37,404 bases of DNA, taken from positions 1 through 37,404 of the forward strand of contig PERF01000013.1 of assembly GCA_002928495.1 (NCBI GenBank). The letters run 5' to 3'. Position numbers and translations under genes: made by a program. Positions 7,818 through 19,751 of this stretch are shown here, piece after piece. Under the pieces are notes generated by a model. It was not told where the DNA came from. It was given only the letters and a program-made list of their open reading frames with translations, and did not search any database. Source of the DNA: Methylobacter sp. (GTDB lineage: Bacteria > Pseudomonadota > Gammaproteobacteria > Methylococcales > Methylomonadaceae). Position 1 is the stretch's first letter. Each line of letters begins with the position of its first letter.

Positions 7818-9367
7818 GCACAAAAATATACGTATCTTGCGACTCCGGTGCGTTGTCGCTTGGCGCTGAAAAAACGGCATCAACAATCGCCCAGCAAGCC
7901 GAAAAACGCGGCCTTCAAATCGATCTGATCCGCAACGGTTCGCGCGGCATGTATTGGCTGGAACCCATGGTGGAAGTCGCCACCGATAAAGGCCGTATCG
8001 CTTACGGGCCGGTTAAACCCGAAGATGTTGCCGGCTTATTCGATGCCGATTTTATTACCGGCGGCCAACACCCGCTGTCACAGGGTCTGACCGAAGCAAT
8101 TCCCTACTTTAAAAACCAGCAACGCTTAACTTTTGCCAGAGTCGGCATTACCGATCCCGTCAGTCTGGACGATTATCTTCAACATGACGGCTACCGCGGC
8201 CTCAACAACACCTTGGCAATGACCGGCGCCGAGGTTGTCAAACAGGTTACCGATTCAGGCTTAAGGGGCCGCGGCGGCGCGGCTTTTCCGACCGGCATAA
8301 AATGGAATACCGTGTTAAACACGCCTTCCGAACAAAAATATGTGATCTGTAATGCCGACGAAGGCGACTCCGGTACTTTCTCCGACCGCATGATCATGGA
8401 AGGCGATCCGTTCGTGCTGATAGAAGGCATGACTATCGCCGGTATTGCCGTTGGTGCAACCCAAGGTTACATCTATTTACGGGTCGAGTACCCGCACGCT
8501 CATGCTAATTTAAATAGTGCGATTGAATCGGCATATCAAGCCGGTTATCTGGGCGATAATATTCTAGGCAGCGGTAAAAGCTTTCATCTGGAAGTCAGAC
8601 TGGGGGCCGGGGCTTACGTTTGCGGCGAAGAAACCTCGTTGATGGAAAGCCTGGAAGGCAAACGCGGCTTGGTCCGATTCAAGCCGCCATTACCCGCGAT
8701 TAGCGGCTTGTTCGGTAAGCCGACCATTGTGAATAATGTTATCTCCCTGGCTTCCGTGCCGATTATTCTGGACAAAGGCGGTGAATTTTACCGCGATTTC
8801 GGCATGGGACGCTCCAGGGGTACTTTGCCGTTACAGCTGGCAGGAAACATCAAACACCCTGGGCTGGTCGAACTAGCATTTGGGCCAACGCTGCGCGAAA
8901 TTCTTTACGATTTCGGCGGCGGCTCAGCAACCGGGCGGCCAATCAAAGCGGTTCAGGTCGGCGGCCCGCTAGGGGCTTATATGCCCGAGTCTCAATTTGA
9001 TACGCCTTTGGATTACGAAGCTTTTGCCCAACTATGGGCTGTTGTAGGTCATGGCGGTATCGTCGTGTTCGACGATACGGTTGATATGGCAGAGATGGCG
9101 CGCTACAGCATGGAATTTTGCGCCATAGAGTCCTGTGGAAAATGTACGCCGTGCCGAATCGGCTCAACCCGTGGTTATGAAGTCCTGGATGAAATTATCA
9201 AAGGTCATGACCTGAACAAAAACATCCCGTTGTTGCGTGACCTGTGCGACACGTTGCTGAACGGTTCTCTCTGTGCATTGGGCGGCATGACTCCCTACCC
9301 TGTGCTTAGCGCTTTAAACCACTTCCCCGAGGATTTTGGCGTAAGCGATAAAGCCAATGCCGCTTGA
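7814..9367 (+). CDS. fdsB: NAD-dependent formate dehydrogenase beta subunit (NuoF-like)
   Basis: FdsB is the flavoprotein that binds FMN and NAD and hands electrons from formate to NAD+. The 517-residue protein has an N-terminal thioredoxin-like extension of about 130 residues, seen in Fds beta subunits. The NuoF core follows: [13 protein letters not shown] for nucleotide binding, [32 protein letters not shown] and the [4Fe-4S] site [13 protein letters not shown] with a later Cys in [10 protein letters not shown]. It overlaps fdsG by four bases and is followed by fdsA after 24 bp, where an AAGAGGA ribosome site is visible. Nothing abnormal is seen. Confidence 0.96.
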   Translation: MSTKIYVSCDSGALSLGAEKTASTIAQQAEKRGLQIDLIRNGSRGMYWLEPMVEVATDKGRIAYGPVKPEDVAGLFDADFITGGQHPLSQGLTEAIPYFKNQQRLTFARVGITDPVSLDDYLQHDGYRGLNNTLAMTGAEVVKQVTDSGLRGRGGAAFPTGIKWNTVLNTPSEQKYVICNADEGDSGTFSDRMIMEGDPFVLIEGMTIAGIAVGATQGYIYLRVEYPHAHANLNSAIESAYQAGYLGDNILGSGKSFHLEVRLGAGAYVCGEETSLMESLEGKRGLVRFKPPLPAISGLFGKPTIVNNVISLASVPIILDKGGEFYRDFGMGRSRGTLPLQLAGNIKHPGLVELAFGPTLREILYDFGGGSATGRPIKAVQVGGPLGAYMPESQFDTPLDYEAFAQLWAVVGHGGIVVFDDTVDMAEMARYSMEFCAIESCGKCTPCRIGSTRGYEVLDEIIKGHDLNKNIPLLRDLCDTLLNGSLCALGGMTPYPVLSALNHFPEDFGVSDKANAA

Positions 9368-9391
9368 TATTAATTAAGAGGATTTAAGACT

Positions 9392-12238
9392 ATGTCGATC
9401 ATTAAACAAGATTTAGGCACTCCAGCCAGTACCTCAACAGAAACAGTCAACTTGCAAATTGACGGTTTTGAGGTCAGCGTCCCGGCCGGCACTTCCATTA
9501 TGCGCGCCGCCGCCAGCATTGGCATTGAAATCCCCAAGTTGTGCGCAACCGACAGCATTGAACCATTCGGTTCCTGCCGCCTGTGTCTGGTGCAGATTGA
9601 AGGTGGCCGCGGCATGCCGGCTTCCTGTACCACACCGGTTGGACAAGGCATGAAAGTGGTCACGCAAAATCAGCGTTTGGCCGACGTGCGCCGTGGGGTG
9701 ATGGAACTTTACATATCCGACCATCCGCTGGACTGCTTGACCTGTTCCGCCAACGGCGATTGCGAATTGCAAGACATGGCCGGTGCTGTCGGCCTACGTG
9801 AAGTGCGCTATAACCCCGGCAAAAACCACTTAGTTTCGGCCAAGGATGAAAGCAACCCATATTTCAGTTTCGATCCCAGCAAATGTATCGTCTGTTCGCG
9901 TTGCGTCAGAGCTTGTGAAGAAACTCAAGGCACATTTGCCTTAACCATCGACAGCCGCGGTTTTGACTCCAAAGTCTCTCCCGGCCAAAACCAAGCCTTC
10001 ATGGATTCCGAATGCGTTTCCTGCGGTGCCTGCGTGCAAGCCTGCCCTACCGCTACCTTAATGGAAAAATCAGTGATTGATCACGGCCAGCCCGAGCATT
10101 CAATCACTACGACTTGCGCTTACTGCGGTGTGGGCTGCTCATTCAATGCGGAAATGAAAGGCGAACAAATCATCCGCATGGTGCCCGATAAAGACGGCAA
10201 AGCCAACCACGGCCATTCCTGCGTCAAAGGGCGTTTTGCTTTTGGATATGCCACCCATAAAGACCGCATCACCAAACCCATGATCCGTAGCAAAATATCC
10301 GATCCATGGCGCGAGGTCAGTTGGGAAGAAGCCATTAACTATGCGGCCTCCGAGTTAAAACGCATACAAACCCAATACGGCAAAGATTCGATCGGCGGCA
10401 TTACGTCATCGCGTTGCACCAACGAAGAAACCTATCTCGTGCAAAAATTGATACGCGCCGGTTTTGGTAACAACAACGTTGATACTTGTGCCCGGGTTTG
10501 CCACTCACCAACCGGTTACGGTTTAAAACAAACTTTCGGCGAATCCTCCGGAACGCAAAATTTCGATTCGGTGATGAAAGCCGATGTAATCATGGTTATC
10601 GGTGCTAATCCTACCGATGGTCACCCGGTATTCGGTTCGCAGATGAAAAAACGTTTACGCCAAGGCGCTAAACTGATTGTTGCCGATCCGCGCGGCATTG
10701 ACTTGGTTAAAACACCGCATGTTAAAGCCGACTATCATTTGAAATTGCGCCCAGGCACCAATGTGGCGTTAATTAATGCGTTAGCACACGTAATCGTTAC
10801 CGAAAATCTGGTTGACGATGCATTTGCCCTGGCGCGTTGTGAAGTCGAATCGTACGAGAAATGGAAAAAATTTGTTGCCGAAGACCGGCACTCACCGGAA
10901 GCCACCGAATCCGTCACCGGCATTCCGGCAGCAGACATGCGCGCGGCCGCCAGACTTTATGCCACTGCTAATAACAGCGCCATTTATTACGGCTTGGGCG
11001 TAACCGAACATAGCCAAGGCTCAACCATGGTTATCGGCATTGCCAATCTGGCGATGGCAACCGGCAACATCGGTCGCGAAGGCGTTGGCGTTAACCCGTT
11101 ACGGGGCCAAAACAACGTGCAAGGTTCTTGCGACATGGGCTCATTCCCGCACGAACTCCCCGGCTACCGCCATGTTTCCGATTTGGCCACCCGCCAGTTA
11201 TTTGAAAATGCCTGGCAGGTTACACTGGAACCGGAGCCGGGCTTGCGCATTCCTAATATGTTTGATGCCGCTTCCGAAGGCAGTTTTCTGGGGCTGTATG
11301 TAGAAGGTGAAGATATAGCCCAATCCGATCCCGACACCCAACATGTACACCATGCCTTGCGTTCAATGGAATGCGTTATAGTGCAAGATCTGTTCTTGAA
11401 TGAAACAGCTAAATTTGCCCATGTTTTCTTCCCAGGCGCCTCATTTTTGGAGAAAAACGGTACTTTCACCAACGCGGAGCGCCGTATTTCACCTGTGCGC
11501 CGGGTTATGAAACCGTTATGCGGCTATGAAGATTGGGAAGTCACCCAAATGCTGTCCAATGCTATGGGTTATGCTATGGACTACAAACATCCCTCTGAAA
11601 TTATGGATGAAATTGCCCGGTTGACCCCAAGCTTTGCCGGTGTAAGCTACGAAAAAATCGATCAAAACGGCAGCCTGCAATGGCCATGTACCGATGAATC
11701 ACCCGAAGGCACGCCAACCATGCATGAAGAACACTTTATGCGTGCTAACGGTAAAGGCTTGTTCATGAATACCGAATACGTGCCTACCAAAGAACGCGTC
11801 AGCCGCGATTATCCGTTGATTCTGACTACCGGCCGTATCTTGTCGCAATATAACGTCGGCGCACAAACCCGGCGGACCGATAACAACGTTTGGCATGCTG
11901 AAGACCGTTTGGAAATTCATCCGCACGACGCCGAAGACCGCGGCTTGAAAGAAGGCGATTGGGTGGGTATTAAAAGCCGTGCCGGTGAAACCGTGTTGCG
12001 CGCTTCAATCAGTGAACGCATGCAACCGGGCGTGGTTTACACCACTTTCCATTTCCCTGAATCCGGCGCTAATGTTATCACCACCGATAACTCGGATTGG
12101 GCTACCAACTGCCCTGAGTATAAAGTCACCGCTGTTCAGGTTTCCAAAGTAAGCCAAACATCCGAATGGCAAAAACAATACCAGGAATTTTCCGACCAGC
12201 AACTTGATTTACTTGAGCAAGGCTTGAGTAATGTCTAA
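9392..12238 (+). CDS. fdsA: NAD-dependent formate dehydrogenase catalytic alpha subunit
   Basis: FdsA oxidises formate to CO2 at a bis-molybdopterin guanine dinucleotide centre. The 948 residues show, in order: a [2Fe-2S] ferredoxin domain (FGSCRLCLVQIEGG), a NuoG-type cluster region (HPLDCLTCSANGDCELQ), two [4Fe-4S] motifs (CIVCSRCVRACEE, CVSCGACVQACP), a proximal [4Fe-4S] motif (CAYCGVGC), then the molybdopterin oxidoreductase domain and the C-terminal dinucleotide-binding domain (LTTGRILSQYNVGAQTRR). The likely metal-ligand Cys is residue 370 in ARVCHSPTGYG, and there is no sign of selenocysteine. Its 3' end overlaps fdhD by eight bases. Whether the metal is Mo or W cannot be read from the sequence. 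Confidence 0.96.
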   Translation: MSIIKQDLGTPASTSTETVNLQIDGFEVSVPAGTSIMRAAASIGIEIPKLCATDSIEPFGSCRLCLVQIEGGRGMPASCTTPVGQGMKVVTQNQRLADVRRGVMELYISDHPLDCLTCSANGDCELQDMAGAVGLREVRYNPGKNHLVSAKDESNPYFSFDPSKCIVCSRCVRACEETQGTFALTIDSRGFDSKVSPGQNQAFMDSECVSCGACVQACPTATLMEKSVIDHGQPEHSITTTCAYCGVGCSFNAEMKGEQIIRMVPDKDGKANHGHSCVKGRFAFGYATHKDRITKPMIRSKISDPWREVSWEEAINYAASELKRIQTQYGKDSIGGITSSRCTNEETYLVQKLIRAGFGNNNVDTCARVCHSPTGYGLKQTFGESSGTQNFDSVMKADVIMVIGANPTDGHPVFGSQMKKRLRQGAKLIVADPRGIDLVKTPHVKADYHLKLRPGTNVALINALAHVIVTENLVDDAFALARCEVESYEKWKKFVAEDRHSPEATESVTGIPAADMRAAARLYATANNSAIYYGLGVTEHSQGSTMVIGIANLAMATGNIGREGVGVNPLRGQNNVQGSCDMGSFPHELPGYRHVSDLATRQLFENAWQVTLEPEPGLRIPNMFDAASEGSFLGLYVEGEDIAQSDPDTQHVHHALRSMECVIVQDLFLNETAKFAHVFFPGASFLEKNGTFTNAERRISPVRRVMKPLCGYEDWEVTQMLSNAMGYAMDYKHPSEIMDEIARLTPSFAGVSYEKIDQNGSLQWPCTDESPEGTPTMHEEHFMRANGKGLFMNTEYVPTKERVSRDYPLILTTGRILSQYNVGAQTRRTDNNVWHAEDRLEIHPHDAEDRGLKEGDWVGIKSRAGETVLRASISERMQPGVVYTTFHFPESGANVITTDNSDWATNCPEYKVTAVQVSKVSQTSEWQKQYQEFSDQQLDLLEQGLSNV

Positions 12239-13115
12239 TGATAATGTTGCCCTGGAACCTCTGCCGTTGGAATTGGGCTGGCCTAGTTACCAGCAAAACC
12301 AAGTTGAGCGTTGGCAGGGCGACACGCACTCTCTTCAGCAGGATTTTATTGCTGAAGAGGTGCCGATTTCCCTTATTTATAACGGTACCCCGCATGTTGT
12401 CATGCTGGCCTCGCCTATCGATCTTGAGGATTTTGCCCTAGGTTTCAGCTTGACCGAGGGCATTATCGAAAACCCTTCCGAATTATTATCCGTTCATACT
12501 TATAATCGCTCGACCGGAATTGAAATTCGTCTTAAAATTCCCGAATCCAGATTTAGCTGTCTTGCCGACAAAGGCCGTAATTTAACCGGCCGCACCGGCT
12601 GCGGTTTATGCGGCGCCAGTACCTTGCAGCAGGCTATACGCCATACCAATCCGGTATCCGGCGATTTAACCGTGCAAGCAATGGAATTGCGTGACGCATT
12701 ATTTAAGCTTAAACAAAAGCAAAAGCTCAATCTCCTTACCGGCGCTGTGCACGCAGCAGCTTGGGTTGAAATTGGAAATGGCATACAACATGTTCGTGAG
12801 GATGTGGGTCGGCATAACGCGCTTGATAAACTCATCGGCTTACTCAAGCGTATTGGTCAGGATTTAAGCTGCGGCTTTATTTTAGTTACCAGCCGTGCCA
12901 GCTATGAAATGGTACAAAAAACAGCTTCCGCTGGCGTTGTCGTATTGGCAGCTATTTCGGCGCCTACCGGTCTGGCAATTCGTTTAGCTAACGAAACCGG
13001 CCTTACTCTAATTGGCTTCGCGCGCGACGATCAACATGTGGTTTATAGTCACGGGCACCGTTTACAACATAACTCTTTAACTACAACTCACCCACTAAAC
13101 GAGAATGAACACTGA
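12231..13115 (+). CDS. fdhD: Formate dehydrogenase accessory sulfurtransferase FdhD (FdsC)
   Basis: FdhD transfers sulfur to the molybdenum cofactor of formate dehydrogenase, which is needed for activity. The 294-residue product has the conserved CxxC loop in GRTGCGLCGAS (Cys124 and Cys127). The family blocks LTGAVHAAAW, VREDVGRHNALDKLIG and VTSRASYEMVQK also appear, ending in APTGLAIRLANETGLTLIGFAR. It starts inside the end of fdsA and its last bases overlap fdsD, so fdsA, fdhD and fdsD appear translationally coupled. In this operon type the gene is also called fdsC. Confidence 0.95.
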   Translation: MSNDNVALEPLPLELGWPSYQQNQVERWQGDTHSLQQDFIAEEVPISLIYNGTPHVVMLASPIDLEDFALGFSLTEGIIENPSELLSVHTYNRSTGIEIRLKIPESRFSCLADKGRNLTGRTGCGLCGASTLQQAIRHTNPVSGDLTVQAMELRDALFKLKQKQKLNLLTGAVHAAAWVEIGNGIQHVREDVGRHNALDKLIGLLKRIGQDLSCGFILVTSRASYEMVQKTASAGVVVLAAISAPTGLAIRLANETGLTLIGFARDDQHVVYSHGHRLQHNSLTTTHPLNENEH

Positions 13116-13323
13116 TAGATTGATACAAATGGCTAATGATATTGCCGACTTCTTTGATTCCGAAACCGACAAAATGCTGGCGGTTGAAAATGTTAAAAAT
13201 CATTTAACCAAGTTTTGGGATCCAAGAATGCGTAAATCCATCATCGCCTATTGTCAAACTGACGGCAGCGAACTTCATGCACTGGTTCGCGACGCGGTGA
13301 AAAAACTCGATTCGGTTAATTAA
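13105..13323 (+). CDS. fdsD: NAD-dependent formate dehydrogenase delta subunit
   Basis: FdsD is the small delta subunit that associates with FdsA and supports assembly and stability of the complex. The product has 72 residues with the family features: MANDIADFF near residue 9, then a helix with NVKNHLTKFWDPRMRKSII. The ATG at 13105 overlaps the fdhD end by 11 bases and is preceded by a GAGA ribosome site. It closes the operon. The 84-bp gap to the convergent HAD gene holds a 5-bp stem (13327-13340) with no U-run. Confidence 0.92.
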   Translation: MNTDRLIQMANDIADFFDSETDKMLAVENVKNHLTKFWDPRMRKSIIAYCQTDGSELHALVRDAVKKLDSVN

Positions 13324-13407
13324 TACCCAGCCGGAGCTGGAATAGCGTGGCTGATCTTTTGGCATTTTTCCACTGAAACCTATTTTTCAACAACTTGTTA
13401 AATTATA

Positions 13408-14067
13408 TTACTTCAGAATTTTAGCCAAAAAATCTAAATCATCGGCTTGTAATTGGCAGCAAGCGACCAGTTCTTCGCTCACCGGCCTTACCGAAGGAAC
13501 TAGCGCTGCAAAAGCACCGGCTTTGCGGGCGGCGGTAATGCCGGGATGGGAGTCTTCTATCACCAAGCAGTCTTCGATTGCAACATTAAGCAAGCGGGCA
13601 GCTTTGAGGAAGATATCGGGTTCGGGCTTACCTAAAGCCACATCATCGCGGGTGAGAATTAATTCAAAAACGCCGTCCAAACCTGCTTGCGACAGGCAAT
13701 AGCGGGCATTATGTGCGGCGCTGTTGGTGGCTAAGGCGTAAGGCAATCCCTGTTGTTTGATTTGTTCCAGCAGCGTGTAGAAACCGGTTTTGACCGGAAT
13801 CCCGAATTGGCTGGCTTGCTCCCGCCAGTGTTCCGTGCTGAGCCTGGAAAACTTGGCTAAATCGAATCCACCACCGCAAAAAGCCATTAATTTGTGGCGG
13901 ATGACTTCGCCGTGCAAGCCGATCATGCTTTGACAGAATTCATCGGGCAACTCCACACCCAGCATGGCGGCGGCGTGCTGCCAAGCCTTAAGGTAACCGG
14001 TTTCAGTATCCAGCACCAGACCATCCATGTCGAAGATGACCGCCCGAAAATCGCTAAGTTTAGGCAT
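13408..14067 (-). CDS. HAD-superfamily phosphatase (subfamily IA)
   Basis: A 219-residue haloacid-dehalogenase-like hydrolase that probably dephosphorylates a small phosphorylated metabolite; the substrate cannot be read from the sequence. Motif I is VIFDMDGLVLDTE with the nucleophilic Asp near residue 12, motif II is the Thr/Ser in LATNSAAHN, motif III is the Lys in GKPEPDIFL, and motif IV is VIEDSHPGITAARKAG. An alpha-helical cap lies between motifs I and II (about residues 18-85). It resembles beta-phosphoglucomutase, sugar-phosphatase and GS1-type enzymes. It overlaps the upstream nucleotidyltransferase by eight bases, implying coupled translation and a shared pathway. Confidence 0.85.
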   Translation of the reverse strand: MPKLSDFRAVIFDMDGLVLDTETGYLKAWQHAAAMLGVELPDEFCQSMIGLHGEVIRHKLMAFCGGGFDLAKFSRLSTEHWREQASQFGIPVKTGFYTLLEQIKQQGLPYALATNSAAHNARYCLSQAGLDGVFELILTRDDVALGKPEPDIFLKAARLLNVAIEDCLVIEDSHPGITAARKAGAFAALVPSVRPVSEELVACCQLQADDLDFLAKILK

Positions 14068-15010
14068 GATCCGGAATGACTTTAAGGTATTCGCCCTGCG
14101 CCTCGCGGTCAGAGCCGATCACCATTCGCAGCAAACCTTGAGCATCCTGTTCCAAGGTGCCGCATGCCTCCACCCATTCACCGACTCTGGCTTGGCCGTT
14201 ATAGGTAGCGGTATAGCTTACAATGGCGGTGATGGTTGCATGGTCGGCGCGAAATTCCGCGGGATAGTCAAAGCCGTACTGGTCATCGCTGATCCGGCAT
14301 TGGATAACGGTTTTGCCCAGTTTTTTAACGCTGCCGTAGGATTTTGCCGGTGTAGTCAAAACCAGGCTTAAATCGAATTTGCGCCCATCGATTATGGCTT
14401 TATTGGCTTTGCGTTGTTCGTGCCAGAGGTATTCCGGAAAACTCAAGGCGCAGCCCCGGCGGCGGTAGCTTGCCTGCCAGTCTTCATCGTTAAGTTGTTG
14501 CAACCGGCCGGTTTCAATCAGGTTTTGCACGGCAACGCGACATTGATTAAACACCGCCCGCTCGTAACACACCAAATCAATATCCGAGTTAGCATTTTGC
14601 GCGCTAATCAGCACGGAGCCGGTAATGCCCAGCGCGTTTGGATCTACAGACTGGGTTTGCAAAAGCGCCAGAAGTTTGCTCAGGCCCGCTACCACCGCAT
14701 CCGGCCGACTCATGGCGGGCAAGGTTTTTAAGACGGCTTCAGGCTGGAAATGCCGGGAGATTTCGGCGACCGGAACCGCATGCAGCCGTGCGTCTAAACG
14801 GGTTGAATGATAGAGGTATTGCGGATAGCGGTCGGTAAGATAAGCATTGGCAGCCGCTGTGTCGTGTTTGCGGCAAACGCCGTTTTCCCGCACGTAGCGT
14901 AGAAAACATAAGACATGGCCTTGTTCGACAACGGGATCGACCACGGCAAATATCAACCCTTGTCGGGTTTCGATGAAATCTTTGGGCAGATAGTTTGACC
15001 GGAGCTGCAT
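14060..15010 (-). CDS. Archaeal-type predicted nucleotidyltransferase
   Basis: A 316-residue protein that resembles archaeal predicted nucleotidyltransferases (COG1665-like) more than typical bacterial enzymes. The N-terminal part (DFIETRQGLIFAVVDP, FLRYVREN) matches that archaeal family as I recall it. The centre carries a polymerase-beta-type motif, GITGSVLISAQNANSDIDLV, with the Gly-Ser and the Asp-x-Asp metal pair at about residues 180-200. The C-terminal third (YTATYNGQARVGEWVEACGTLEQ) looks like a small beta-barrel. No clear ribosome site precedes the ATG. It lies 35 bp after dapB and overlaps the HAD gene, where carA often sits in other proteobacteria. Substrate is unknown; nucleotidyl transfer is inferred from the motif. 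Confidence 0.72.
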   Translation of the reverse strand: MQLRSNYLPKDFIETRQGLIFAVVDPVVEQGHVLCFLRYVRENGVCRKHDTAAANAYLTDRYPQYLYHSTRLDARLHAVPVAEISRHFQPEAVLKTLPAMSRPDAVVAGLSKLLALLQTQSVDPNALGITGSVLISAQNANSDIDLVCYERAVFNQCRVAVQNLIETGRLQQLNDEDWQASYRRRGCALSFPEYLWHEQRKANKAIIDGRKFDLSLVLTTPAKSYGSVKKLGKTVIQCRISDDQYGFDYPAEFRADHATITAIVSYTATYNGQARVGEWVEACGTLEQDAQGLLRMVIGSDREAQGEYLKVIPDHA

Positions 15011-15045
15011 ACGCTGATTCGAAACTATATTCTGCCCAACAAAAA

Positions 15046-16990
<1,945 letters not shown>

Positions 16991-17083
16991 GGGTTAGTTC
17001 AGTTCGTTAAATCGTTAGGATTTAGACGCGAAAGCGCAAGACCGGTCTCCCAATCCTGCGCCTTGGCACTACCTTAACTTAAA

Positions 17084-19009
17084 TTAAGCCTTGTTGTCGT
17101 CTTCTTTGACTTCTTCGAATTCGGCATCAACCACGCCATCATCGGCTTTGGCGCTGGCTGCGGACTCCGTGTCAGCGCTTTCCGAAGCGGATTTTTGCGC
17201 ATAGACCCGCTCGGCCAGTTTGCCCGACAATTCCGTCAACTCATTGGTTTTGGCTTCGATATCGGCTTTGTCATCGCCTTTGACCGCTTGTTTCAAAGCC
17301 TCAACGGCTTTTTCGATGGACGCTCTTTCATCGGCAGCCACTTGGTCGCCCAGTTCTTTCAGCGATTTTTCCGTGGCGTGAATAATGCCGTCGGCATGGT
17401 TGCGCGCTGCCACCATAGCCGCCAGTTTGCGGTCTTCGTCGGCATGCACTTCGGCATCCTTGATCATGCGCTGCACTTCATCTTCCGACAAACCGCTGGA
17501 GGCTTTAATCACGATGGATTGCTTTTTACCGGTGGCTTTGTCTTTAGCAGACACGTTCAAAATACCGTTGGCGTCGATGTCGAAGGTCACCTCGATCTGC
17601 GGAATACCGCGCGGCGCCGGCGGAATATCGGATAAATCGAAGCGGCCCAGTGATTTGTTGGCGGAAGCCACTTCACGCTCGCCTTGCAATACATGCACGG
17701 TTACCGCAGTTTGGTTGTCTTCGGCTGTTGAAAACACCTGCGAGGCATTGGTCGGGATGGTGGTATTTTTCTCGATCAGTTTGGTCATTACGCCGCCCAT
17801 GGTTTCGATACCTAAAGACAGCGGGATGACATCCAGCAACAACACGTCCTTAACTTCACCACCCAACACACCGGCTTGGATCGCCGCGCCCAGTGCCACC
17901 GCTTCATCCGGATTAACGTCTTTACGGGGTTCTTTACCGAAAATGGTTTTTACCATGTCCTGAACTTTAGGCATGCGGGTTTGGCCGCCGACCAGGATCA
18001 CATCATTCACTTCGGAGGCTTTCAAGCCGGCATCTTTTAATGCCATTTCGCAAGGGCCTTTGGTGCGCAAAATCAGCTCTTCCACCAACGATTCCAATTT
18101 CGCCCGGGTCAGCTTGATATTCAAGTGCTTGGGGCCGCTGGCATCGGCAGTGATGTAGGGTAGATTCACATCGGTCTGCTGGCTGGACGACAACTCGATC
18201 TTGGCTTTTTCAGCCGCTTCTTTTAAACGTTGCAAAGCCAAAGGATCATTATGCAAATCCACGCCGGCTTCTTTTTTGAATTCAGTGACCAAGTATTCGA
18301 TGATGCGCGCGTCGAAGTCTTCGCCGCCCAGGAAGGTATCGCCGTTGGTGGACAATACTTCAAACTGGTGTTCGCCGTCGATTTCCGCGATTTCGATGAT
18401 GGAGATATCGAACGTACCGCCGCCCAGGTCGTATACCGCGATTTTGGTGTCGCCTTTGGGCTTGTCCATACCGAACGCCAGCGCCGAGGCGGTAGGTTCG
18501 TTGATGATACGCTTGACATCCAAACCGGCGATACGGCCGGCGTCTTTTGTGGCCTGACGCTGGGAATCGTTGAAGTAAGCCGGCACGGTGATCACCGCTT
18601 CGGTGACTTCTTCGCCTAGATAGGCTTCGGCATCTTTTTTCAATTTCATCAATACCCGCGCGGAGATTTCCGGCGGCGCCATTTTTTTGCCGTGGACTTC
18701 AACCCAAGCATCGCCGTTTTCAGCGTCGGTGATTTTATAAGGCACCATTTTGATGTCTTTTTGTACGACATCGTCTTTAAAACGGCGGCCGATCAAACGC
18801 TTGATGGCAAATAAGGTGTTTTTAGGATTGGTTACCGCCTGACGTTTTGCCGATTGGCCAACCAGCACCTCGTCATCACTGGTGAATGCAATAATCGAAG
18901 GCGTAGTTCGCGCGCCCTCACTGTTTTCTATCACTCTGGCTGTGCCGTTTTCCAAAACCGCAACGCAAGAGTTGGTAGTTCCTAGGTCTATGCCGATAAT
19001 TTTAGCCAT
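17084..19009 (-). CDS. dnaK: Chaperone protein DnaK (Hsp70)
   Basis: DnaK is the Hsp70 ATP-dependent chaperone. At 641 residues it has the complete architecture: the phosphate loop [14 protein letters not shown] at the N-terminus, [44 protein letters not shown], then the substrate-binding domain ([17 protein letters not shown]) and a helical lid ending in an acidic tail ([11 protein letters not shown]). A GGAG ribosome site precedes the ATG at 19009. It follows grpE by 69 bp within the CIRCE-controlled operon. Confidence 0.98.
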   Translation of the reverse strand: MAKIIGIDLGTTNSCVAVLENGTARVIENSEGARTTPSIIAFTSDDEVLVGQSAKRQAVTNPKNTLFAIKRLIGRRFKDDVVQKDIKMVPYKITDAENGDAWVEVHGKKMAPPEISARVLMKLKKDAEAYLGEEVTEAVITVPAYFNDSQRQATKDAGRIAGLDVKRIINEPTASALAFGMDKPKGDTKIAVYDLGGGTFDISIIEIAEIDGEHQFEVLSTNGDTFLGGEDFDARIIEYLVTEFKKEAGVDLHNDPLALQRLKEAAEKAKIELSSSQQTDVNLPYITADASGPKHLNIKLTRAKLESLVEELILRTKGPCEMALKDAGLKASEVNDVILVGGQTRMPKVQDMVKTIFGKEPRKDVNPDEAVALGAAIQAGVLGGEVKDVLLLDVIPLSLGIETMGGVMTKLIEKNTTIPTNASQVFSTAEDNQTAVTVHVLQGEREVASANKSLGRFDLSDIPPAPRGIPQIEVTFDIDANGILNVSAKDKATGKKQSIVIKASSGLSEDEVQRMIKDAEVHADEDRKLAAMVAARNHADGIIHATEKSLKELGDQVAADERASIEKAVEALKQAVKGDDKADIEAKTNELTELSGKLAERVYAQKSASESADTESAASAKADDGVVDAEFEEVKEDDNKA

Positions 19010-19078
19010 TGAATACTCCAGACTTGAATTTGTTAAAAATGTTGGTTATTTGCAGATATAAGGCCGGGATGATTAATT

Positions 19079-19690
19079 TCAAGCCTGTTCGTCGATACTG
19101 GGGCTATCCGGCATGGATTGTTCGGATGCTTTAGCTACCATCACCATGGCGGGGCGCAGTAAACGTCCGTTCAAGGTGTAGCCTTTTTGGAATACTGCAA
19201 CCACCGAATTAGGTTCGGCATTTTCCACCACTTGCATGCTCATGGCCTGATGGTGCTCAGGATTGAACGGTTGACCGGTCGGATCGAGAATTTCTATGTT
19301 AAATTTAGTGAACACCGATTCGAATTGCTTAATGGTCAGCTCGTTGCCTACCCGGAATTTTTCAACTTCAGGACTCTCGCCCTGAATAGCCTGTAAACCC
19401 AAAACCAAACTATCCATCACCACCAATAATTCTTTGGCAAAATTTTCAACGGCAAATTTGTGGGCATTTTCCACGTCTTTTTGTGCCCGGCGTTTGAGGT
19501 TTTCCATCTCCGCCTGGATACGAAGCGCCCTGTCCCAGTTTTCCTGGGCTTTGGCCTCGGCTTTTTCCAGAGCCTGTTTTAATTCTTCGATGGTGGCTTC
19601 ATGGCTGGACAACTCAGTATGCGAATGCGCTTGCGCCTCGGTTACCTCGGGTTCAACCGTGTTATCAGGTGCTTCCTGATCAGTACTCAT
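19079..19690 (-). CDS. grpE: Nucleotide exchange factor GrpE
   Basis: GrpE releases ADP from DnaK. The 203-residue protein has a disordered acidic N-terminus, a long coiled-coil helix (about residues 30-85, ENWDRALRIQAEMENLKRRAQKD being split across its middle) and a C-terminal beta domain with the family block HQAMSMQV...VVAVFQKGYTLNGRLLRPAMVMVAK. A GAGGAG site lies upstream of the ATG at 19690. It sits between hrcA and dnaK on the same strand, consistent with a single heat-shock transcript. Confidence 0.96.
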   Translation of the reverse strand: MSTDQEAPDNTVEPEVTEAQAHSHTELSSHEATIEELKQALEKAEAKAQENWDRALRIQAEMENLKRRAQKDVENAHKFAVENFAKELLVVMDSLVLGLQAIQGESPEVEKFRVGNELTIKQFESVFTKFNIEILDPTGQPFNPEHHQAMSMQVVENAEPNSVVAVFQKGYTLNGRLLRPAMVMVAKASEQSMPDSPSIDEQA

Positions 19691-19751
19691 TATGTCTCGC
19701 TCCTCGAAATGTAATGGATTGGCGTGCGCTTAGCGCACAAAGTTTTTTTTA

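Noticed and set aside
13327..13340. Stem CCAGC-CGGA-GCTGG after fdsD as a terminator
   Set aside because: Only five base pairs and no U-run; insufficient to call.
17385..17963. Long open frame (about 190 codons) on the plus strand opposite dnaK
   Set aside because: It is antisense to a fully conserved dnaK, has no recognisable domain and arises from codon bias of the coding strand.
19724..19750. GTGCGC-TTA-GCGCAC hairpin followed by a T-run, resembling an intrinsic terminator
   Set aside because: It reads as a terminator only on the plus strand, where no gene is transcribed toward it. In the direction of the hrcA-grpE transcript the run precedes the stem.
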